From assembly GCA_003105225.1 (NCBI GenBank), contig PQAK01000029.1, forward strand, positions 22,761-28,474: a DNA stretch of 5,714 bases, given 5' to 3'. The stretch's first letter is position 1. Every line of letters begins with the position of its first letter. Below are positions 1-5,714 of the stretch, in pieces. The position numbers and the translations under genes are program-made. A model generated the notes under the pieces. That model worked only from the letters and a program-made list of their open reading frames with translations. It was not told the DNA's origin and did no database searches. The stretch comes from Deltaproteobacteria bacterium. Its GTDB lineage: Bacteria > Desulfobacterota > Deferrimicrobia > Deferrimicrobiales > Deferrimicrobiaceae.

Positions 1-450
1 CTTGATCGTGGCCTCGTTGACGTCGGTGATCTTCCCCTCGGCGCTGATCGTCACCAGGGGGTCGAGGGAGGCCTCGATGAGGCTGCGGGCGTACTGGGAC
101 GCCTGCTTCTGCTCCGTCACGTCGCGGGCCGCGGCGAACACGCCCAGCACGTTGCCCCGGGCATCCTTGTACACCGAGGCGTTGTAGAGCACGTCGGTCA
201 GCCGGCCGTCCCGGTGCCGGATGGTCAAGGGGTAGTCGGTGACGAACCCCTTCGAGAAGACCTGCTGGTACCCTTCCCGGGCCTTCTCCGGCTCCGTGAA
301 GTAGTCCGAGAAGTCGGTCCCGATCAGCTTCTCCCGGAGGACGCCGGTGACCTTGATCGTGGCCTCGTTGACGTCGGTGATCTTCCCCTCGGGGCTGATC
401 GTCACCAGGGGGTCGAGCGATGCCTCGATGAGGCTGCGGGCGTACTGGGA
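1..450 (-). repeat. Second tandem PAS duplication, PAS3 and start of PAS4 (351-bp period)
   Basis: Bases 1-99 match 352-450 with three mismatches (positions 42, 67 and 70 of the first copy), an offset of 351 bp or 117 codons. The two encoded 33-residue segments (residues 271-303 and 388-420) differ at one residue, Pro290 versus Ala407. The unit differs in sequence from the PAS1/PAS2 unit, so it is a separate duplication event. The left copy continues beyond the window, so its full extent and the number of further copies are unknown. Confidence 0.85.
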
Positions 451-1260
451 AGCGGTGCGCAACTGCTCGTCGGCGCGCTTGCGCTCGGTGATGTCCCGCG
501 CGATGGAGGAGACCCCGACCAGCTTGCCGCTCTTGTCGAAAATGGGAGAGACGGTCAGGGACACGGAGATCGTCTTGCCGTCCTTGCGGAGACGGACCGT
601 TTCGTAGTGCTCGACCCGCTCGCCGCTCCGGATCTTCGCCAGGATGATATCCATTTCATCGGGACGTTCCGGGTGGATGATCGTGGAGATCGGCTTCCCG
701 ACGATCTCGTCGGACGAATAGCCGTAGATCAGCTCCGCGGCGCGGTTCCAGCTCATGATGACGCCGTCCGCGGTCTTGCTGATGATGGCGTCGTCGGAGG
801 AATCGACGATGCCCGCCAAAAGCGAAGTCCGGGAATCCATCTCTTCATCCGCGCGCTTGCGCTCCGTGACGTCGCGCGCGATCGTCGAGGCGCCGACCAG
901 CGTTCCGTTCGTGTCGAGAATGGGGGAAACCGTCAGGGAGACGGAGATCGTCCTGCCGTCCTTCCGGACGCGGACCGTTTCGTAGTGCTCGACCCGCTCG
1001 CCGTTGCGGATCTTTTCCAGGATGCGATCCATTTCATCGGGACGGTCGGGGTGAATGATGAGGGAGACCGGTTTCCCGAGGATCTCGTCGGCCGAATACC
1101 CGTAGATCACCTCGGCCGCGCGGTTCCAGCTCGTGATGACGCCGTCGGGAGTTTTGCTGATGATGGCGTCGTCGGAGGAATCGACGATGCACGCCAAAAG
1201 AGAGGTCCTGGGGTCCGACCTTTCCGATTTTCGTCGATTCTTTTCGAGCCCGGTTCGCAT
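1..1260 (-). CDS. Multi-PAS sensory protein, N-terminal part (partial; runs off the left edge)
   Basis: The reading frame is open from the ATG at 1260 to base 1, giving 420 residues with no stop, so the C-terminal output module lies outside the window. Three complete PAS/PAC units and the start of a fourth are visible: PAS1 about residues 20-139, PAS2 146-265, PAS3 271-387, PAS4 from 388. PAS1 and PAS2 carry the hallmarks DGVI.SWNRAAE, GYS.DEI.GKP and the closing RD[VI]TERKRADE; PAS3 ends in ARDVTEQKQ. No signal peptide or membrane segment precedes PAS1, so a cytoplasmic sensor is expected. PAS arrays of this kind usually feed a histidine kinase, a GGDEF/EAL domain or a sigma54 activator, but none can be chosen here because the output domain is not seen. 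No ligand (heme, flavin) can be inferred. The start is well supported by a 9-base Shine-Dalgarno match. The gene lies 132 bp after glmS on the same strand, with its own likely promoter. Confidence 0.9.
   Translation of the reverse strand, partial: MRTGLEKNRRKSERSDPRTSLLACIVDSSDDAIISKTPDGVITSWNRAAEVIYGYSADEILGKPVSLIIHPDRPDEMDRILEKIRNGERVEHYETVRVRKDGRTISVSLTVSPILDTNGTLVGASTIARDVTERKRADEEMDSRTSLLAGIVDSSDDAIISKTADGVIMSWNRAAELIYGYSSDEIVGKPISTIIHPERPDEMDIILAKIRSGERVEHYETVRLRKDGKTISVSLTVSPIFDKSGKLVGVSSIARDITERKRADEQLRTASQYARSLIEASLDPLVTISPEGKITDVNEATIKVTGVLREKLIGTDFSDYFTEPEKAREGYQQVFSKGFVTDYPLTIRHRDGRLTDVLYNASVYKDARGNVLGVFAAARDVTEQKQASQYARSLIEASLDPLVTISAEGKITDVNEATIK
466..1203 (-). repeat. Tandem duplication of PAS1 and PAS2 (378-bp period)
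   Basis: The coding sequence for PAS1 (844-1203) and PAS2 (466-825) is a direct repeat offset by 378 bp (126 codons). By hand alignment about 99 of 120 residues are identical, and long stretches of DNA are unchanged; for example the block coding for the start of each domain, near 1158-1193 and 780-815, is identical over about 36 bases. The repeats are in frame and lie inside one gene, so this is a domain duplication, not a mobile element. Confidence 0.88.
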
Positions 1261-1266
1261 CCCCCC

Positions 1267-1275
1267 TCACCTCCT
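1267..1275 (-). promoter_or_regulatory. Extended Shine-Dalgarno of the PAS gene
   Basis: The minus strand reads AGGAGGTGA here, nine bases complementary to the usual 16S rRNA 3' end. The AGGAGG core ends 9 bases before the ATG at 1260. It fixes that start codon and predicts efficient initiation. Confidence 0.8.
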
Positions 1276-1290
1276 GCGCGGTTGGATACT

Positions 1291-1318
1291 ATGATATATG
1301 ATCGGTTATGATTAACAA
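1291..1318 (-). promoter_or_regulatory. Candidate sigma70-type promoter for the PAS gene
   Basis: On the minus strand, TTGTTA (1318-1313, 4 of 6 to the -35 consensus) is followed after 16 bases by TATCAT (1296-1291, 5 of 6 to the -10 consensus). It lies in a markedly AT-rich stretch of an otherwise GC-rich window. A transcript start near 1284 would leave a leader of about 25 bases that contains the Shine-Dalgarno. Read from sequence only; the AT-rich setting supports it, but hexamer matches of this quality can arise by chance. Confidence 0.5.
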
Positions 1319-1392
1319 AAGAAAATGAGAATCGATCCCAACAACCGCATGGACCCCCACGGAAGATATCGCAACCTGACTACTTCCCGCGG

Positions 1393-3221
<1,829 letters not shown>

Positions 3222-3222
<1 letters not shown>

Positions 3223-4655
3223 TATTTCGTCTTTCCTCCCCCGGATCTCCCCGGGACTTTCAGGCCCGCTTTCGCCAGCAGCTCGGGCTTTTTCCGCGCG
3301 ACCCAGTCCGGCAGGTTCTTCTGTTCCGCCCGCGACAGGGCCAGCGCGTACGGCGGCACGTTTTTCGTGATCGTGGCTCCGGCCCCGATGAGCGCCCCTT
3401 TCCCGACGACGACGGGGGCGATGAACTGCGTGTCGCTCCCGACGAACACGCCGTCCCCGATGACGGTCTTGTGCTTGGCGATGCCGTCGTAGTTGCAGGT
3501 GATCGTCCCCGCCCCGATGTTCACCTTGCGCCCGACCTGCGAATCGCCGATGTAGGCCAGGTGGTTGGCCTTCGACCCCTTTCCGATCCGGCTTTTCTTG
3601 ACCTCGACGAAGTTGCCGATGTGGGCGCCTTCGCCGATGTCCGCCTCCGGCCGCAGGCGGGCGAACGGGCCCACGACGGCTCCCTTGCGGACCCGCGCGT
3701 TGGTCATGACGGAGTAGGGCAGCAGCTGCGCCCCGTCCTCCACGCGGGAGTTCTCGACGACGCACCCGAAACGGATCCTCGCCCCGCGCCCGATCCGCGT
3801 CGCGCCCAGGAGGGCGGCCCCGGGCTCGATGACGGTATCCGGGCCGACCGAGACGTCCGCCTCGATGTAGGTGCGGGCGGGGTCGACGACGGTCACGCCC
3901 GCATCGAGCAGCGCGCCGATCTTCGCGCGCAGCAGGATCCCCGTGGCCTCGGCCAGCTCCCGCCGGGAATTGATCCCGCGCACCTCGTCGGGATCGCCTG
4001 CCACGACCGGCACGACGATCCTTCCCTCCTCGAGCGCCTGCACCACGAGGTCGGTCAGGTAGAGCTCGCGTTGCGCGTTCACGTCGGTCAGGCGCGGCAG
4101 GGTCCGCGCCAGGAACGCCCGGTCGAACGCGTACGCGCCGGAGTTGACCTCGGGGATCCGCCGCACGGAGGCGTCGGCATCCCGCTCCTCGACGATGCGG
4201 GCGACGGCGCCGTCGGCGTTCCGCACCACGCGGCCGTACCCGGACGGATCGGGCAGGATCCCCGTCAGCACCGCGGCGGCGGCCTTCGCCTTCCGCCGGG
4301 CCGCGATCAACGCCCGCAGGGTCGCCGGGCGGAGGAGGGGCGCGTCCCCGCACAGGACGACCACCTCGCGCGCCCTGGACGAGACCGACGAAAGTCCCGC
4401 GCGCGCGGCGTCCCCGGTCCCGAGCTGGAGCTCCTGGACCGCCACCCGTCCCCCGAATCGCGCGACCGTGCCGGCCAGCAGGTCCCGCCCATGCCCGAGG
4501 ACGAACACCATTTCCGGGATCCCGGCGGATGCCACCGTTCGCGCGACGTGCCACAGCATCGGCTGCCCGAGTACGGAGTGCGCCACCTTGGGAATGGCGG
4601 ATTTCATCCGCTTCCCCATGCCCGCCGCCAGGATCACCGCGGAAACCCCAGTCAT
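3222..4655 (-). CDS. glmU: Bifunctional UDP-N-acetylglucosamine pyrophosphorylase / glucosamine-1-phosphate N-acetyltransferase
   Basis: Catalyses the last two steps to UDP-GlcNAc: acetyl transfer to glucosamine-1-phosphate, then uridylyl transfer from UTP. The product is 477 aa, somewhat longer than E. coli GlmU (456), mostly through a C-terminal tail. Residues 1-230 are the uridyltransferase: LAAGMGKRM (9-17), PKV (22-24), LQLGTGDA (76-83), metal-binding Asp104 in CGDAPLL, GYGRVVR, VEERDA, EVNSG and Asn229. The rest is a left-handed beta-helix of hexapeptide repeats with GPFARLRP, GNFVEVKKS, SKANHLAYIGD and NIGAGTITCNYDG. Acetyltransferase residues known from E. coli all fall at a constant +2 offset: Arg335, Lys353, His365, Tyr368, Asn379, Lys394, Ser407, Ala425 and Arg442. 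Departures from the usual sequence are Lys15 where Thr is typical in the GxGTRM loop, Ala25 for Leu in PKVLH, and Asp82 for His in GTGHA. The ATG at 4655 is chosen because the protein family begins just before this VILAAG strand; the frame stays open upstream to 4934 but that part does not resemble GlmU. The Shine-Dalgarno is weak (CAGG). Confidence 0.97.
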
Positions 4656-4683
4656 CGACCTGCCCCCCCCGGGATGGTAGAAT
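4655..4683 (+). promoter_or_regulatory. Candidate promoter for the plus-strand unknown gene
   Basis: TCGACC (4655-4660, 4 of 6 to the -35 consensus) and TAGAAT (4678-4683, 5 of 6 to the -10 consensus) are separated by 17 bases, the preferred spacing. The spacer contains a run of eight C. A start near 4690 would give a leader of about 45 bases. The -35 hexamer touches the glmU start codon, so it would occupy the beginning of glmU. Sequence match only. Confidence 0.35.
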
Positions 4684-4723
4684 GCCTTGCTTCCCGATAC
4701 AGAGGAGTGTACCCGTTTTTCGC

Positions 4724-4728
4724 GGGGA
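4724..4728 (+). promoter_or_regulatory. Shine-Dalgarno candidate that decides the start of the unknown gene
   Basis: GGGGA lies 6 bases before the ATG at 4735. The same element abuts the in-frame ATG at 4729, too close to serve it, and a TTG at 4687 has no visible ribosome binding site. The stronger GAGGAG at 4702-4707 is 21 or more bases from either ATG and is poorly placed. Confidence 0.45.
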
Positions 4729-4734
4729 ATGGGA

Positions 4735-5274
4735 ATGGCGAATGGGGCGGACATAAAGGAGCTGCTCGACCGGATCGAGGCGAAGATCGCCGAGGTCCGG
4801 CGCCAGTACGACCTTTTTTTCCAGGGGACGCGGCGCTCGGAGCCCGCCGACAAGCGCCGGGAGATCGAGGACGCCGTCCGCCGGATGGGACAGCGCAAGA
4901 TCACCAACACCAACGACCAGTTCCGGTTCAACAACCTGCAGTGCCGGTTCTACTCCTATATCAACCTGTGGGCGCGCATGGTCCGGGACATGGAGGAAGG
5001 GCGCATGGCGCGCGATGCCTCCGGCGCGCTGGTGCGCGGCGGCACGTCCCTCCAGGACCCCGTGGACCCCTCCCACATGAACCAGGTGATCGTGGAGCTC
5101 ATGGAGGCCAGAAAAACGTGCGGGCTTCCCGCCGGCGAGGGGGAGCTTTCCGCCACCCGCGAGGCGCTGCAGGCGCGCGCGCGGGAGATCGCCGGGAAGT
5201 CCGGCGGCAGGAAAGTGGAGTTCCGGGTCAGCGTCGAGGAGGGAAAGCCGAAGATCAAGGCGGTCGTGCGCTGA
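4735..5274 (+). CDS. Uncharacterised conserved protein, possibly related to the MXAN_5187 C-terminal-domain family
   Basis: A 179-aa soluble protein without signal peptide, membrane segment or cysteine metal motif. Residues about 6-95 look helical: a charged, coiled-coil-like opening (IKELLDRIEAKIAEVRRQY), then YDLFFQGTRRSEP, a basic REIEDAVRRM helix, and an aromatic stretch NTNDQFRFNNLQCRFYSY followed by a Trp79 region and RDMEEGRMARD. A Gly/Pro/Ala-rich middle leads to a second helical segment and a short beta-type C-terminus (VEFRVSVEEGKPKIKAVV). The pattern of a YE.YF.G-like start, an FRF-aromatic core, a W..R..R.[IM]EEG stretch and a C-terminal VxFxVxxExGKxKxKA resembles, from memory, a deltaproteobacterial family named after MXAN_5187; this is recognition by eye and needs a profile search. 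No function is known to me. It is divergent from glmU (79-bp gap) and ends 6 bp from the end of atpC. The reading frame is real: it avoids overlap with both neighbours and codes for a sensible protein. Start at 4735 preferred over in-frame 4729 and TTG 4687. Confidence 0.82.
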   Translation: MANGADIKELLDRIEAKIAEVRRQYDLFFQGTRRSEPADKRREIEDAVRRMGQRKITNTNDQFRFNNLQCRFYSYINLWARMVRDMEEGRMARDASGALVRGGTSLQDPVDPSHMNQVIVELMEARKTCGLPAGEGELSATREALQARAREIAGKSGGRKVEFRVSVEEGKPKIKAVVR

Positions 5275-5280
5275 AGGGGC

Positions 5281-5682
5281 CTATTCCGCCGCGGCCATCC
5301 GGGCCATCGACCGCTGCAGCGCGGAAGCGGCCGTCGCGACCGCATCGTCGTCGAGCGACGCGTCCTTCAGGGTTTCCTCGGCCCGGGCCTGGGCGCGGCG
5401 GGCGCGTTCGAGGTCGATCTCCTCGGCTTTCTCGGCCACGTCGGCCATCACCACGACCCGCTCGGGCGTCACCTCGGCGAACCCGCCGCCCACCGCGACC
5501 TTCCGCACGTCGCTTCCCTTGCGGTACCGCAGGATCCCGATGGAGAGGATCGCCAGGTAGTAGGTGTGCTCCGGCAGGACGCCGAATTCGCCCTCGAAGC
5601 CGGGGGCGACCACCTCGTCCACCTCCTCCGACACGAGCAGCCGCTCGGGCGTTACCAGTTCCAGCCGGATCGTCGATGCCAT
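5281..5682 (-). CDS. atpC: F-type ATP synthase epsilon subunit
   Basis: Central-stalk subunit of F1F0 ATP synthase; it couples gamma rotation to catalysis and can inhibit ATP hydrolysis through its C-terminal helices. The product is 133 aa, normal for the family. The N-terminal beta-sandwich (about 1-84) opens with IRLELVTPERLL, then VVAPGFEGEFGVLPEHT, IGILRYR, VAVGGGFAEVTPERVVVMADVAEKAEEID; the C-terminal helical hairpin (about 88-133) is rich in Ala, Arg and Glu. At residues 40-42 the sequence reads TYY where many homologues have a Pro after the Thr or Ala. The start ATG at 5682 follows GGGGAAGGA (5696-5688) with a 5-base gap. In most bacteria atpC is the last gene of the atp operon after atpD, which would lie to the right, outside the window. 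No rho-independent terminator is evident after its stop, where transcription would run antisense into the neighbouring gene. Confidence 0.96.
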   Translation of the reverse strand: MASTIRLELVTPERLLVSEEVDEVVAPGFEGEFGVLPEHTYYLAILSIGILRYRKGSDVRKVAVGGGFAEVTPERVVVMADVAEKAEEIDLERARRAQARAEETLKDASLDDDAVATAASALQRSMARMAAAE

Positions 5683-5714
5683 TCCGTTCCTTCCCCTGTG
5701 GTCCTGCGAAGCAG
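5683..5714 (-). other. Leader of atpC at the right edge
   Basis: These 32 bases contain the atpC ribosome binding site (5688-5696). No stop codon occurs on the minus strand in any frame, so if atpD is upstream its stop lies beyond the window or very near its edge. Nothing else is supportable. Confidence 0.5.

Noticed and set aside
1..1203. CRISPR array or mobile element suggested by the repeated DNA
   Set aside because: The repeat units are 351 and 378 bp, in frame, contiguous and encode PAS domains; there are no short repeats with unique spacers, terminal inverted repeats or transposase.
214..1311. Plus-strand open frame of 365 codons with internally repeated sequence
   Set aside because: Its repetition simply mirrors the duplicated PAS domains on the opposite strand, which carry clear PAS/PAC motifs in the other frame.
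1319..1392. Possible glmS terminator
   Set aside because: The only stems I can draw after the stop (around CCGTGG and CCATGCGG on the minus strand, and an ATCGAT palindrome) are short, interrupted and not followed directly by a T run.
4706..4735. Possible glmU promoter on the minus strand (TTCCCA at 4735-4730, 18 bases, TACACT at 4711-4706)
   Set aside because: Both hexamers match only 4 of 6 bases and the spacing is one longer than preferred; too weak to list as a feature.
4656..4934. Upstream extension of the glmU frame to 4934
   Set aside because: It overlaps the plus-strand unknown gene on the other strand, and its translation does not resemble GlmU, whose family starts just before the VILAAG strand.
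3223..5076. Upstream extension of the glmS frame through glmU to 5076
   Set aside because: The frame is open by chance because the DNA is GC-rich; the extension is a low-complexity Arg/Gly/Ala shadow of glmU. GlmS must start at the Met before its catalytic Cys.

Overview
The window is GC-rich bacterial chromosome with ordinary, tightly packed housekeeping genes. Most coding lies on the minus strand. Read in that direction (right to left) it holds atpC (F-type ATP synthase epsilon subunit), glmU (bifunctional UDP-GlcNAc synthesis enzyme), glmS (glucosamine-6-phosphate synthase) and the N-terminal part of a multi-PAS sensory protein that leaves the window at base 1. One gene on the plus strand, of no known function, sits between atpC and glmU. 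Gene content, GC richness, the glmU-glmS pair and the character of the unknown protein suggest a deltaproteobacterial (Desulfuromonadota or Myxococcota-like) lineage. That is an inference from family resemblance, not a demonstrated placement.

Layout. 1-1260 (minus): PAS-repeat protein, open at the left edge, with three complete PAS domains and the start of a fourth, arranged as two tandem duplications (A-A-B-B). 1261-1392: AT-rich gap holding a plausible sigma70-type promoter and an unusually complete Shine-Dalgarno sequence for the PAS gene. 1393-3222 (minus): glmS, 609 aa, full length. 3222-4655 (minus): glmU, 477 aa, full length; its stop codon shares one base with the glmS start (TAATG). 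4656-4734: 79-bp divergent gap. 4735-5274 (plus): uncharacterised 179-aa protein. 5281-5682 (minus): atpC, 133 aa, only 6 bp tail-to-tail from the preceding gene. 5683-5714: atpC leader with its ribosome binding site; no atpD stop is visible.

How the genes work together. GlmS makes glucosamine-6-phosphate from fructose-6-phosphate and glutamine. GlmU acetylates glucosamine-1-phosphate and joins the product to UTP, giving UDP-GlcNAc for peptidoglycan and lipopolysaccharide. Only the phosphoglucosamine mutase step (GlmM) is missing from the window. The one-base overlap suggests the two enzymes are translationally coupled. The PAS protein has its own apparent promoter and is probably a separate unit. 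The unknown plus-strand gene and the duplicated PAS array are the parts most worth a second look; I saw no convincing new multi-gene system, mobile element, CRISPR array or RNA gene.
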